Below, in pieces: positions 9,100 through 23,225 of a stretch of DNA of 64,000 nt. The notes under the pieces were generated by a model that made no database searches, was not told the origin of the DNA, and saw only the letters and a program-made list of their open reading frames with translations. A program made the translations under genes and the position numbers. Position 1 is the first letter of the stretch; every line of letters begins with the position of its first letter. This DNA is from Pampus argenteus (Eukaryota > Chordata > Actinopteri > Scombriformes > Stromateidae), in the NCBI GenBank assembly GCA_036937835.1, contig CM072866.1, forward strand, positions 14,577,001 through 14,641,000. The letters are read 5' to 3'.

Positions 9100-9882
9100 C
9101 CTAAGTCCAGAGATTTAGGAGCCAGATCCAGTTCCATGTTTTCCACCAGACACCCCACTTCATCTCTCCTTCTTTCTCTCTCTCTGCATCCCCCAGGCAG
9201 GAATCATCACCCCCCCACCACCACCATCCCTCCACCCACCCTCGGCCCGCTCCTCTCGCCGGGCTGCGCTCTGATCAACCGAGCATCCACCGCACCTCCA
9301 AATTGGTTTGTCATTTCTGACCCCTCTCTCTCTCTCTGTGTGTGTGTTGACCACGGTCCTCTGCTCCGCTGCGCTCCGCGCCTGTGGACTTCAGCAGAAG
9401 TCAGTAAGAACATAAAGGCAACCGGGAAAGATAAAGAGAGAAGGGGAGGGAGGGAGGCAGGGATACAGACAGACGGATAGGGAGAGAGATACGCCTCTCT
9501 ATCCTCCTTCGGCACTCCACTGGACTGTGCATTTGGACGGACGAGATACATTCTCCTGTGTGAGCGCTGATCGGGATACTAAGCACGCAGCTATTTGGTT
9601 TATTACACCCCCAGCTTTATCTCCATTCACTCGTTTCGCTAAGATTTGCCCACGTCGTTTTTTTTTTTGTTTTTTTTTATTTGCGTCAGGAAGAATTCAC
9701 CACCGGAGTCGAAGGCGCTTAAGCAAAGAAATTATTTATCGACTGGAAAGATATACATTTCTATCCAAGATCTGCGTCCCGGGGACTATATGAAGGAGCG
9801 CGGAAAAGGTTATTGCTGACTTCTCTCTGCGCTGGATGTGTTAGAGCCTGTATGCGCCTACATCGCTGCGACTGGTGATACG
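9100..9882 (+). other. adgrl3: Probable 5' non-coding exon of adgrl3
   Basis: The region is CpG-enriched with CT-rich and T-rich tracts, and ends in a strong donor, ATACG|gtaagaa, at 9882/9883. A second good donor, AGTCA|gtaaga, lies at 9403/9404, so two 5' exon versions are possible. There is no long open frame that fits the receptor, whose coding start is at 36766. The transcription start cannot be placed from sequence. Assignment to adgrl3 rests on strand and the absence of another gene in between. Confidence 0.4.
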
Positions 9883-12800
9883 GTAAGAAATCTGCTCTTT
9901 ATTTCATTTATTTCACAGATGATGTCGATTTGTTGTTGTTTTTTTCTTTCTCCCAGACATCGCTGTTGAACGTCGAACCTCTTGGCTTTATGTCAACCTG
10001 TGTCTGTCACTGACCTGCTCTGGAAGCTGTATGGCAGCGCTGACTTTGGTTCTCACAGATGCCCATGGGAATGTGGCCTGCGATTATTGTTCCTAAGAGC
10101 CGCGGAAAATGGTCCGAATAGACGAAGGGGGTGAAATGTAATATATAGTTCCCCATGTTTGTTCAGATAATATCCCCCCTCGCAGCTGGAATGGGCGTCG
10201 CTCGGTTTGCGAGATGTCGCTAATAAGCAATGATACCTATTACCTCTCCAGCAAATAATCAATGCAATCACATTATCCCATGACGACTTCTCGTCCAGGA
10301 TGTACACACAATTATTATTATTATTCTGTAGCCGCATGTGTCTACCTCACTGCAGGGTGCAATGACAAATCACATGATCTGGCATGATGGATGACAGACT
10401 GAAGTGTTCACCTCCTCAGTCTTTTTTTTTTTTTTTTTTTTCCTCCTATTTCATGAGGCTGTCATCTGAATATATTGGAATGCAGTTAGCCTGTTTGGGG
10501 CTGTGCTGGTTTGTCCGCTGCAGTCTAAAATCCAGAGTAAATCCAGCCACTCTGTAAGAAAAGGAGTATCCTGCAGGCCAGTGCACCCTAGGATACGTCA
10601 ATCATGCGGATTCATGAGTGAAAGCTTTGGCTCTTATTTACAGAAAAGGTGTCAGGGGTTGCAAATGACCTTGATGTGCTACTGAAAACTACTGAAGGTG
10701 GCACAACTGTTCCATCTTGATCTAAACAGAAGAAGATCAGTCTGCTTCAGATTTGTGTTGATTTATAAATGCACTGTGCATTCTTTGCCATCAGCAACAA
10801 ATCAAATAACCACATAACCTTTTTTATGTCTCCATAATAGGTTAACCGAAAGTAGTCTGACGGATAAAAAAATAATATTTGACAATCAAAGCATACGCGC
10901 TTACATTTGACCCTCAATAGTCATTTGTTATGTGTGTCTGCTTGTGTGGCTGTGCACTGGCCCTTTTTTGAATCTCCGGCAATCTACGCTCACCATCCAA
11001 ATGGCTTTCAGCAAAGACATTGTGTGCAAAGTCTTTGTGCATCCGCTATCTGTGCAGTATGTTATAGGGGGTGGACGTAGGCTCTATAGGTTGTAGTGTT
11101 TGACAATATGTTGACTAATCTGTCAATGCTGCAGCTTGGAGAAGTATCTTCAAGGAGTGCACTGAGCGAACAGGCAGGGAAATGATCAGTGTAGGCAGTT
11201 ATCTGTACGTCTATGCTAGATAAATTTTTTTACATATATTTCCTTGGCTGCCATTTTGCCAGCATCTGTTGAAGCACAGTCCTGACTCCAAGCAGATTAT
11301 GTTTGTGAATGGGATGAATATCACCAATTCATTTGTCGTCAGTGCGTCTGTTTATGTCCAAGCGATCCTACAGTTTCTCGCTTGATTATTTGTTTTTAAA
11401 TATATTAGAGCAATGTAGCCTCAAAAGACTGGAGAAACTCGTAGCCTCAATAGTGTTTTGTGCTTTTCTGTCCAAACTTACATCAGCTACACTCGATGTT
11501 TTCGGTTTACTTTTCTGACAGCCTTGAATAGCCTCTCCAGAGAGGGCCACGGGATGTTTTGTCAGACATCACACCATGAATGCTATGCATGTCAAAGAGC
11601 ATCTTGGGTCACATTCTGCACCCTGATGACAGCACTGACGTTGTCGAGCCACCTGAAGCTGTATATAATGTGCAACAGCCGCAATCAAGCAATCTGCTGA
11701 CTGTTGGGCTGTCTGTCCTCCTTTTAATTAGGTCACTGATTCATTTCACTTTATTATGATGCATAAGAAAGACAAAGCTCCTTGCCGGGAAAAACAGAGT
11801 GCAAATTAGGATGGTTGTGCTAATTTGGATTGTTCTGCTTCATTGACTGATGGCTGACTTTCTCTGTTTAGAACAGTTAATGTGGCACAATATTTGGCTT
11901 AGCTTTGGATGTCTCCAATAACAACAATATCCAACTCTGTAATGAAAGCAGCCTGTGATTTGCATAAGGGATTGCATGTTGAACATTTCATGCTGACATT
12001 GAAACCTTGAGATAATGAATATAAACCTTGGCATTGCAGACAGACTAACACTTGAATATTAAGATGAGCAGGCATACAATCAGTGTTGTAACTATGTTTG
12101 TTACTGAGCGTTTATTTCCATTGTCAAGGGTCTAAATTCAACACTTGTGCAATTAATTCTGTTTAGTGGGCACACATAACCTAAGGGCTGATTTTCCCCA
12201 GAACCATTTTAACAAGCTTTTCCTAAAGAATTTGCCATCCTCTGTTTAGTTAATTTATGCATGGCAAGGTAAAGGTCTGTGTCAGAGAGCCTTGTAGACA
12301 AACAGAAGGTAGCATTCTGCTCACAGACGACCGATATTCCTGCATGAATAAACCCATCTAGTGGCTTAAGCTGGGGGAAAAAAAAACAAAAAAACAACAA
12401 ATCTTAATGTGGCAATAATAATATTAAGTTTCAATGAGGGAAATGCTGTTGAATTTCAGTGCTTTATTTCTTAATGCGATAATGGTTCACATTCCTAGTC
12501 TCAACCCCACTTTGTCTGCTGAGTTTAACCTAATTCAAAAGCCGTTTTCCTGCGCTAGACGACATCTCTCGCTCCCATATTGAAATAATGAGGCCAGATC
12601 TGTGCCCGTCTTCCTCGTCCACCTAAAGCACTCGGTCATGTGTTAACACATCCTTCCTCCTACCCTTTCCTTCCCTCAAAGAATAACCCGCATTTTCCAC
12701 TGTCGACTGGAGCCATCAGCTCAGTTCACTTGTCTTAATGTGTGAAACTTGCCTCCGATATCATTCAACTCTTAGCAGTTCACTCTATGCAAGACTACAG

Positions 12801-15800
12801 CGTTACTTCTCTACCTGACTAGATATGTGCTTGGGGAAAGGGGTTAAACCAGTGGTAGACGACTGACCGTCATATCTCAGGGCATTCACTGACTCATTGC
12901 TCATATGGCCTTGACTTGAATAGCCCTCCAGAGGTAGATGTTATACTCTGCCTAAATATGGAACTGTTGGAAGGCTTTCTGCTCGAATCACCACAGCCTA
13001 TTATCTGTCTACATTTTTGGGCCGATTGGAGGAAATGTACAGTGTTGGCCTGACTGCTCATGCCATCTGTTAACTGGGCTTTGTATGTAATACTGAAAAT
13101 GATACATGTTGTAATCATGCTCTGTGGTTATCACATTGTTTATCGGTACACTGTAATCATACTATTAAACAGCTGCAGGGCCGTGATGCCGGATCAGCTG
13201 CTAGTATTGAAGTTCATTCAAGCTGTAATAATTAGAACTAGCAACAATTGGCTGATTAATTGATTGGCAGGAAATGAATTTTGAAAATGTATTAAATATT
13301 CAAGACTCTTTTTCAACATACAAAATATTACATGGGAACCGTTTTGAAGACGTCACTTGGAAACCATGGTGGTATTCTTTTCTTACTAGCACCACTATTA
13401 CTGCTATTTATAATAGTAATAATAAAAGCAAAGCTGTAGAATAAGGTTAAAAAAAAAACCTCAAACTTTCTCAAAGATTTGAAAGCGTTTTGTTTTTAAT
13501 CAAAGTTTTGGAAAAGATAAATTAAACAAACCTAAGGCCCTTAGGTTGTGTGATCACATTATTCATATTATTGAGAAATATCCATTCTGAAATGACCTCA
13601 TAGCCATTGACTAAGATAATTGTGGTGATGTGATAACATCTTTGACTCCTCCATATTTTGTGCTATAACAACAATAAACATACAATGTTAGCTCGCATTT
13701 GTGCTCTGGCTTAGGGTGATCATTCTGTGGGGGTGAGGTGGGTAAAATCATTTTATGTTTTTTTTTAAGACGGGCTTTCATTCTTTTTTTGCTTTGACCA
13801 GTTGAGCAGTCTCCGTCTTTTATTTGGTTCTCAGGCAGCCTTGAATTTATTTCATGTCCTGCTTTTATGTTGTCATCATTGGCTTTTATTCATTGTGTCT
13901 TTATTGGTTACAAAACACCTTGTAATAGTATTTTGAAGAGCACTGTATGAATTGAAGATGGTGGTTATTATGCCATTCTGAAGTGGAGTGAGGGATTTTT
14001 ATACAATCATTCAATAAGAATCTGACGATGGTATATAGTATATAACACTATTGATTATTATTATTATTATTTTTTTTTTAAACTGTCCACTATTTTGGAT
14101 GGAATTATACTCATTTCCAGCTCTGTGTTTTTATTATGGGACTCCGCTAGATTATCTTTATTTATTATTATATTTATTTATCTTATGTTGGCCCTTTATG
14201 TAGCTCCTGCTTCAGCCTCTGTCTGAAACGGGCCGAGTTGTGTTAAGTTACTGCTGATAAAAACCAAACATTTCCCGCTTTTGCTACTTTGTATTGAAAT
14301 CTTTCAAATGACTAAATAACAGGAAAGTCTTAACTTTAGCGTTCACATAAAAGGTAATTATGTCCAATTCTACAAATGGCTTTTTATCCCTAGCAATTGA
14401 TTTGTGTCTAAACTACATGTTTGAGCAGCTGTTTTCTATATTAGCTGCTGCATTCACAGCAGCTCATTCGTTTTAAAACCTCTCCTCACTTGTTATTCCT
14501 CTTTCACAAAGAAAAAAAGAAAACACTTGTCCTCCTAGTCAACACATCTCCTGTCCACACTTCTCCTCTGTGCCCTTCACCTCCCCGTTCCCCACTCAAA
14601 GCTGTCACCACTCAATAGAAAGACACACACATGCACATGCATTTCTTCCCATAGACTACACACTAAACACACATCAATGCAGTACATGTCAATTACTACA
14701 CATTTGAACTTATATGCTTACACACCAGTGAGCCACACATAGACATTGCCTGCAGCTGTATATTTACTGACACACACACACACACACACAGAGCCATTAG
14801 GGAGCTGAATGGAGAATCAGTGTACAAGGCCAGAGTGATTGTAAGAAGCTCACTCAAAGGTCTGCCGATTATTTTGGTCTCCGCAGGAAATCATTTACAA
14901 TAGCACTCACCCCCTCCTCTCCTCTTCCCATTTCAGTCCATTTAAACAGTGTGTTGCTGCGTGTGTGTGCGTGTGTGTGTGGCGCCGTGCATATGCAAGT
15001 CTTAAGTCAGTCACCACAGTATTGATGGGGAAATTCTTTGTTGTGTTGTTTGTGCAGTTGACTATAGCGTGCTGTGGAGGCCTTACTTGTTTAGAGAAAG
15101 GGGTGCTTGGAAATGAGTCATACACAATGTGATGCAACACAGCGGAGCAGATTTGAATTATGGGGCAATGAACAATGAGGTCATCACAGGGCTGGGGGCA
15201 TAAATCACAGCATTTCTTATCAATCTTATCAATCAAACTACAGCAGGGTATGAAAATGCAGCATTGTTTGAGAGACTGATTCAGTGTTGCAAATAAAGAC
15301 TGTGTTGGTTGACTTAAGTGACTGGGACAATGGATGGGGAATTCTGACTTGATTGCAATGACATTGTTTAAATACAGTTTACTTCAAGTGACAGCAGTTA
15401 CATATGGTTACTTGTTTAAATTATCACTTTAAAATATATACAAGATTGTTATACAGTTGGAGTTTCTTCCTTCCTTTCACTGCTTTTCAAGTGTTTGCAC
15501 AGCTCTTATATCCACCATACTGCATCAAATGATATTTTCCATATCTTTTCCTTCTTCAGCAAATTGTCCACAATCAGCGTCTGCTGTAATACCATCATCC
15601 CCAGGCCCCTCTTAAATTTCCTGCTTACTGGGCTTTTACTGTAACTGCATTAGATACATCTTTCACTCCCTGTTCATGTGGTTCCTTTCAGCATAAACCG
15701 GCCTGAAAGATCTAACTCAAATTGCTTTGATGTGACCGGCCGTTTGATGATGAATTTAAAAAAAAAATATATATATGTATATATTGTCATTTATTGTGCC

Positions 15801-18800
15801 TGTTTAGTGGCACAGCTGTGATCTTGATTGATATCGAATGGCATTTTCATTCCAAGTCTTTGAGAGTGAGAATATGTGTCAGGGAGTATTGATTTGGAGC
15901 TTAGTTGATGGTGCATTGTGATAGGCTGAGGGAGGGTGGGGATGACTAGATGGTCATACTTGATGCAACAAGATATTAACAGATATAGTAGTGATCAATG
16001 TCTTGATAATGTATGTTTACATCATTTGTGCTGTTTTGTATTTTTCCCTGGAAACAACAAGCCGGCTCACCTCATCTTAAGTGTGTATATATATAACACT
16101 TTACTCTACCTAAGGTAAAATCCCCTTTGACTGGCTGGTAAATAATTCTGTGTGAGAGCTGTGCTCAAATCTGCAAATTTACTTTAGGCGCATTCACAAT
16201 GACTCTAAAATAAACAATGTAATTCAGTCTCTGAGGACAGCTCAATTGAGTTAAAAGCACTGTTCACCCTTTTGACATGTATTAGCACACGTCAAATTTG
16301 TTCCCGTATGGACACCCTTGGGGGTCAGCTGAGGGGGAAAAAAAAAGATCCTTGTGTGATCTCAGATTCATAATCCGACACATATTTCTAAACCTAGAGT
16401 ACAATTTTACAAATGTCTTATTTTCTCAGCTGACCACATATCCCTGACGTATATTTCACATTTTGCAATAAAACCATTTTACCACCTCAGTGTTTTGCGA
16501 GGCAACCTGATAGTGTCACACTAAGACGGATGAGTACCAGACTGGCCTGTAGGCCTTCAGCGATACCTTACATGGACCATGTGTCTGTTTTCTAACCATG
16601 TGAGAAATTGTATGCATGTTCTCCACCAGTGCTTGTGTACATTTTGAACCTTCTGATTGGCTCTCACTCCAACCGTATATGTCTGATAGATGAGACGGCA
16701 TCCATCACATGTATCAAGCTGAGAGCGAGAGGGAACTGGACTACAAGCTTTAGTGTTGCTGAGGCAAACCTTTGATAAATGATATTTGGCATTTTAAAAC
16801 CAATATATGTGTAAAACCCAAGTCGGGCAATTACTATAAGCTATTTTTGTGGTTAGTATTATATATGTTACTGTGTCTTTTTTGTGTGTGTGTGTGTCTG
16901 GATGTGTTTGTGCACCCATGTATTGAAACATCTCATTGTCCAGGGTTGATTACTGTTGAGTGATTTACAATTGCTGGAAAAATCAACCAGGTTTTTGTTT
17001 CATGATGTACACCACCCTTCCTCATCCTCATCCTCTCCCTTTCATTTCTCTCTTTTGCTCTTTCAAAGATTTATGTGGGGCACATAGACAAGAGTCTTTA
17101 ATTTTACGCCTGGCTAGACCATATACACTATTGCTCTATATTCATCACGCTTATATCGAATCCGTCGAAGCCCAGGGGTAGAACTGTGGTTTTTAAAATG
17201 AGGATAGGAGACCCCGCCCTTTAAAGGGAGGCATCATATTTGCTTCGCTTGGAAGTGCAATAAATCTCCACCAAAAGGCATCAACACAATTTCTGGTGTC
17301 TTATGGCAATGCGTTGTCTGAGGCATAATTACAAAGGGTAATACATGGAAAGCCATCATGAAAGCATACTGTAGAGTCATCCTAATTACATACAGCAAGC
17401 TAATGAGTAATGGGGGTGACATAGGACATCAATAGAACCACTGACTCTCATAATAGAAAACACCATTGTTTTACTGTGAGAAAATGGTCAGCATCTATCA
17501 TGTGAAATCTGCTACGTTTATTTTTTTTCTTTTCACAGGAAGACATTGAGCCAAAGACATGAAAAAAGAAAAAAACCTCTCCTCATCATGTCGATCCATT
17601 GTTCAGTCAGGCAAAGGCTCTACACGTCCAAAACACTCTCGGCTAGTGCCCTTCTCAAGCTCTTAGTGAAACTATAACCGTTCACTATTTGTCCAACTAA
17701 ATCTCTCTGTCTACTGCCCTTCTTTCCTCCTCTGCTGGTCACCCTCAGAGGAGCCCTCTCACCTTCATTTGATCAAAGTCTTATATCTTAGCTTGCTTTC
17801 AAAACGGGGTTCAGCTACAATGGTTACTAAAATAATGTATTAAGGAAGGATGCAATTAGCAATGACCTATATGTTTTGATATCAATATTGACACTATTTT
17901 ATTAAATGGTTAATGAAAGTGTCAAAAGCAGCAGCAAAAAATAATTTAGAGAAAGAATTATGAGCTGCTGACCTGCTTGTACACCTTAGCGCCTCCTCTC
18001 CCAACCCTATCAGCAGATAAGAACATTGATATTGGATGATTCTGCAAAACCTCAGATTACATTTGGTAACTTTTTTTTTCTTTTTTTTTTTTTTAACATT
18101 CAGCGGGGAAGTTTTCTTTCTACAGTATCTATGCATGCAGTGATGGTATGGTTAACATTAGGGAAAAGTTGTGAATGTAGGAAATGAATAATGATTAAGG
18201 TGAGCAATAAAAAAGTCATTAAGGGAAGGGAATGATTGTTATAATTTAAAGAAAGGCTAACATTAACTGCAAGTCTATGACAAGACTTGATGTTACAAGG
18301 TCAGCGGATGACCTTGAAGTTCTGCCTTGCCACATTAAGGACACTACTTCTTGCAATGGCACTGAATGCAAATTGTTAAGTATATGTAATTGTCCAATAT
18401 AAATCGACACCTTCTTAAAATAATTGCTGGGAAAAAAATGTACTAACAATTTAAATCACAACATAACAATAGATGCCTATTGACATACAAACAACAAGGT
18501 CAGTCAAACATGAAACATGAATGAAGACATTAATGAAAGTGCTGTATAGGTGGGGGAGAATAGCACCTAATTTATTTCTTACCAATGATCTGTTACCTCT
18601 GGCAATTTCCCCTGCATTGTTATGCATGCATACACACATAACACTGGAGGTATACACTCATTCACATGCATATACATTAATACATGTAAGCACATGCATA
18701 AACATAAACTCAGTACAGTGTATTCATTTTTTTTTTTGGTGCAGTATCTGCCCATCTAGCCATAGCGATATTCCTCACAGCCTCCTGTACTGGCTAATAG

Positions 18801-19906
18801 ACCCAATTACTGCACAGCCAGAGGTCAACGGAGCCAGAGGTCCACAGAGGTCCAGGACCTGTGTGTGTGTGTGTGTGTGTGTGTTGGACGGTATGTTGTT
18901 GCACTTGTTTTTGTGTGCCTGTGAAAACCTTGCATGGCATTTTCTAGAACAGAAAATTCAAGGCCAAACAGTTATATGCCGTTTCCTCTGCCCTATCATC
19001 CCTCCCAGTAAACGGCAAACACACGCGCGCACACACACGCGCAGTTTTCATGCCAACAGGAGCACTTACAAACTCACAAACAATTTCGGTCACAATACAC
19101 ACACGCTCACATTAAGGTTGACCCTGGTGAGATGAGACTGCAAAGTTTACTCTCAAGAGAAGTAGGCTGGTGAGGAGGGCGGGGTTATAGAGAGAACAGG
19201 AGAGAGAGAAAATGTGCGACAGATAGGGTCTTTCCAAAACAGAAAATATAGCCAGTGAGAGATGGAAAGAGGAGGAGCGATATTGTAAAAAGGAACACAG
19301 TGATGGAAAACAGGGGGAAATGCAAAGGGAGACAAGACATGGACAGAAAAATATAAAAAAGACACTCTAACTGTGAAAAACGTCCACTCTGTATTCTAGT
19401 AACAAAGCTAACAATTTCCCTTTCTGAAAAAGCGTCTTTGGCATTCGGCAGCAAAATGCCACCCATATAAACCAGTTATCATGGCATAAGAGAGCTTTTT
19501 AGCTGTAAACTGCCAGTGAGTACAGAGATAGACCATTATAGACTTTGATGCCCTGACAGGTCGTTACATGGCAGAGCATACATGTGCACCTGCACGCACA
19601 CACAGACACACAAACAAGCAATCATGAGCAAAAGTGGCTTGTGAACTGTCTGGTTCGTGTGTTTGAGTAGGTTATGGCTATTCACACAATATGGAGGGGG
19701 TCATTATTCACATTGCACCCCACATTCACTACATATTATGGCTATCTATCTCTATTGTGAAAAATGACAAGGACTTCAGTTCAGTGAGCTCTACTAACTC
19801 CCACCCTTTCCTCTCTCTCTTTTTGCTGTTTCCCTTATATTTCTCTCTCTCTCTCGCTCTGCCTTTCGTGCCTTTCTGTCTCCCTTTCTGTATCCTCTCT
19901 GTCTAG
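9883..19906 (+). other. adgrl3: Probable first intron of adgrl3
   Basis: About 10 kb of AT-rich sequence. It has a T run at 10424-10441, (CA)n at 14770-14790, (TG)n near 14957-14980 and an A/T run at 18070-18094. A good acceptor-like site at 17521-17538 has no matching donor. No repeat family or coding exon is recognised in the rest. Confidence 0.45.
18861..18884. repeat. (GT)n microsatellite
   Basis: Twelve GT units. Confidence 0.95.
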
Positions 19907-19981
19907 GACATCCAGCTGCCATTGAGATGTGATTCCCTGGGGTTTCATTTCACTTTGACAAAGCAAGGTACACTATAACAG
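19907..19981 (+). other. adgrl3: Probable internal 5' non-coding exon of adgrl3
   Basis: A pyrimidine tract of about 100 nt (19807-19900) leads to ctgtctag, then 75 nt, then AACAG|gtaaga at 19981/19982. Both borders are strong. The 75 nt contain an ATG followed at once by a stop (ATGTGA), which fits untranslated sequence. There is no coding match; transcript evidence would decide. Confidence 0.45.
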
Positions 19982-22413
19982 GTAAGAATATACGTGCCTA
20001 TATGTGTGTGCTTCCAGGTTTGAACACATAGCATCTCACCCTATGATAATTTTAAACATATTTAAAAAGGAACGTTGACTAAGAATGCATTATTATTTAC
20101 AGCATAGGCCTGGGAGATAGTCATGCAAATATATACACGCACCTGGTGTTGTTTTTTGCAGATGTTAGAGTATACATTGTGCTTTTTTAGAACCCAAATA
20201 TGACCCATCCAAAACCCTGGAGATCTTAGGCTTTCATCTGTGCCTGGAAGTGCTCTAATTGGCCAGACAAATGTGTCCTCTCAAACTGCTAATCCAATCA
20301 GATATGACCCAGCGAGCTTCAAAAAGAATACGGAACAGCATGCAATGTCCAGCAACATATGGGGATATAATAGAGTAGCATAGATACTGTAAAGACAGCG
20401 ACTGCATTAACATGAGCACAGGTGAGTTACGGTCAGGTTTTTAGACTATTGTTATGTTTTGCGCATGTATCCTTATTTTAGCAACCCGGACAAACCCTTT
20501 CCTGGTTTTGTGAAACCTTGAAATTATAGCTAACAGGAGACTGTGGCATGTAAAAACCTTATTCAGGTTTATAATCATTGGGATGTCTGACTTCAGTAAT
20601 ACAATGGAGATCTTTAATTGTACTGTTGCTCTTGTTTTCCATAACTGGTGAACAGATGGAGAAGCTAAATCCAGTAGAGCTCAGACAGCTAGAAAATTCA
20701 AATTCAAAACAAATTCAGTGTGTTCATTGTCAACTGAGGTAACTCTATATACAGACAAATGTCTATACAGACATTAGTTTACTAAATATGTTAAAGAACA
20801 GAGACATGCCTACATGCACATGATCAGAAAAATATGAAAAATCAGGTTTCTTACGTTCCATGAAAAAAAAACAATACCCCAAATATGATTAAAACCAGGA
20901 TAAGACTCAAAAACCAGGATACCAATGTGCATATAAACATACTCAATTTGTACTGACAGCACAGCTATTGAATTAATTTCAGTCGGCCTGCTGTTTCTGA
21001 AAGCCATCATCGGGAGTTAAACCACAAACCCAGACCTTCTTCTGCCCGTGAAGCTACTTAGTGCAACTTATTTACAGTGTATTTACAAGCTGAACTGTGC
21101 CTGTAAAAAGTCAAATTTACAAGCTCCCTTTTTAATTAGAAATACTGTCTCCTAGAGTTGGGCTGATGAATTGCACATTTAATTTATTGACGATAAAGGA
21201 AAGTGCAGTTTCCTGGGTATTGACAGCTATTCAGAGTATCCCAGTTGACACCCGTTTTTCACTAAGAGTAGTAATGTTTGGGGTATGAAAACCCTGAGGC
21301 CATGTGTCATAAATTGTGTTTATAAAAAGATAGTTTGACAAAACCCACTTATAAATTACAACTCCAGTGTGATTTATTATGTTTTTAGATTTAGATTTGC
21401 ATTTTACTTTGAATATATATTCAGCCATAATACATATTTTCTTACTTTTTAGTTGCTTAATAATATAACCTGTGTGTGTCTGTGTGTGTGTGGTGTGCAT
21501 GAGTTACCCCACAGCTTTCCTTCCGCACTCTCATGTGACTTGAACTGAATACTTGCTTTGAAATCTAATTCTGTAATATCAAGGCTGCATTTTGTCTTCA
21601 TTTCACTGAAACAATGAAAGAAAAGAGAGAACAACAGGAAAGGGGATATATCAGTCTTCATGTGGGGGATGTGTTTTTTTTTTCTCTCTGTGTGAAACAG
21701 GTGTTTCCCGCTTCACACGCACACAACCTTAATTTGCTACATTACCAATGAGGGTGCAGATTGAAATACAATCGGTATGAGTTTCATTGCTTAAACAACG
21801 ATTACATGTAATATGAGTCACTCGGCAGTACAGTACACATATGCAGGGGCAGATGTGCATGCATGTGGACGCAACTGTAAGCGAAAAGTAGGTGAGAAAC
21901 TGAATTTAATCTTATCTACTTGTAAAAATAACATTGTGGTGATGCATGTTTTAATTTGCTCCGTTTGATAAAATCCAGGATAAAAAACATTTTAATACAT
22001 AAAATATTTGTATTAACATATTACTATAATTCAATTCCCAGCCCTTAAACAAATTTTACTTTGTCTCTCACACACAAGCCCCCCTTTGCCTGTCACCACC
22101 CCCCATGAATACAACGTATTGTTTTATAATGTGACCTTTGTCTTGAGTGCAAAGGCCTTTGTTTTAAGACAATAGAGTCCATATTGTAAACCATGCCAGT
22201 CAATGCTGTCCACGCAGCTGCCAGAAAATGGGTGCAGATTGTTCAGGGTCCAAGTTGAAGGCTTTCAGGCAAGCACTTGTGGTGTGTATGTTTGCCTGTG
22301 CTTGTGTATTTTTGTCTGCTTTGTGTCTGTGAGATGCAAGTCTGTTTTCCAGAATCAGCAGATGGGCTAGCGCAATTAGACTCAGCCTTCTTCCCTTGTG
22401 TGCACACATGTAT

Positions 22414-22439
22414 GCACACACACACACACACACACACAC
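22414..22439. repeat. (CA)n microsatellite
   Basis: Uninterrupted CA run of about 13 units. Confidence 0.95.
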
Positions 22440-23009
22440 CCAGGGCTGGGCATAAAGCAGATGTCTCTGAAACACTAGACCTGACGGATACTGTAATGGA
22501 GGAGGAAACTGAGGAATAGGAAGAGAGTTTCTGGGGCAACCACCAAGCATCAGTCAAGAAGTGTATCTACCCATCTATTGTTATCTATCCATCTTTCTAT
22601 TAGGGGTAAAAAAAAAAATCCATACTTCTGTGTTCTGACTTCATCATATCATGATGATATGAACATATCATGTTGTTCATTATTCTAAACAAAGTGCATT
22701 TGTTTAGCATGAAGGGTTTTGATCTCATACAGTGGATCGTAGTTCAGTGCTTTGAACTAAGTGTGAATATTTCATATTGTGATTTTGCCTTCATTTATAT
22801 GTCGTATAGAGATATATGTGAACATGCTATGTTGGACAAATGTATGTTGTCAGGATTAATGAGTTCAAGTTTTAATAAAAAAATATTACTTAATGAAGTT
22901 TAGGTTTTACAAGTATGGATCACTGATTTTATCACATTTATGATGATTTTAATATGAGAAAATCTGTATTTAATGTGACAATAATAATTTCATAATTTCA
23001 AAAAAAAGA

Positions 23010-23222
23010 GCTGAAATGATTAGTTGATTGATACATTGGTCACTGAATGAAAACAAATATTGATTATTATATCAATTAATAATTTTAAAGGAAATTTAAA
23101 ATTTTCATGCAAAAATGCGTCTTTTCAAATCATGTGTCATAAATGATAGTTTTGGTTTCAGACTGTTTCAGCCTAATTGTAATCCACTAATCATGAAAAT
23201 AATCTTCAGATTAATCAATATT
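23010..23222 (+). repeat. GATTAATC-type fish short repeat, copy 2 (shortened)
   Basis: It begins GAGCTGAAATGATTAGTTGA, contains TTTCATGCAAAAATGCGTC and ends CATGAAAATAATCTTCAGATT. This is the same family as 2536-2835 but in the other orientation and with its middle mostly missing. A Tc1 relic starts only a few bases downstream, so that element may have landed in or beside this copy. Confidence 0.5.
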
Positions 23223-23225
23223 TAC

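Noticed and set aside
9049..9586. Open frames up to 143 codons around the adgrl3 5' region
   Set aside because: Pro/Ser/Arg-rich low-complexity translations on both strands, consistent with a GC-rich untranslated leader.
17521..17640. Good acceptor (cttttcacag) considered as another 5' exon
   Set aside because: No convincing GT donor follows within a normal exon length.
18521..19135. Open frame of 204 codons on the plus strand
   Set aside because: It is full of His/Thr and Cys/Val runs from CA and GT microsatellites, lies in an intron and has no domain.
22642..22660. Short TCATATCAT/ATGATATGA palindrome
   Set aside because: Nine-base AT-rich arms are expected by chance in sequence of this composition.
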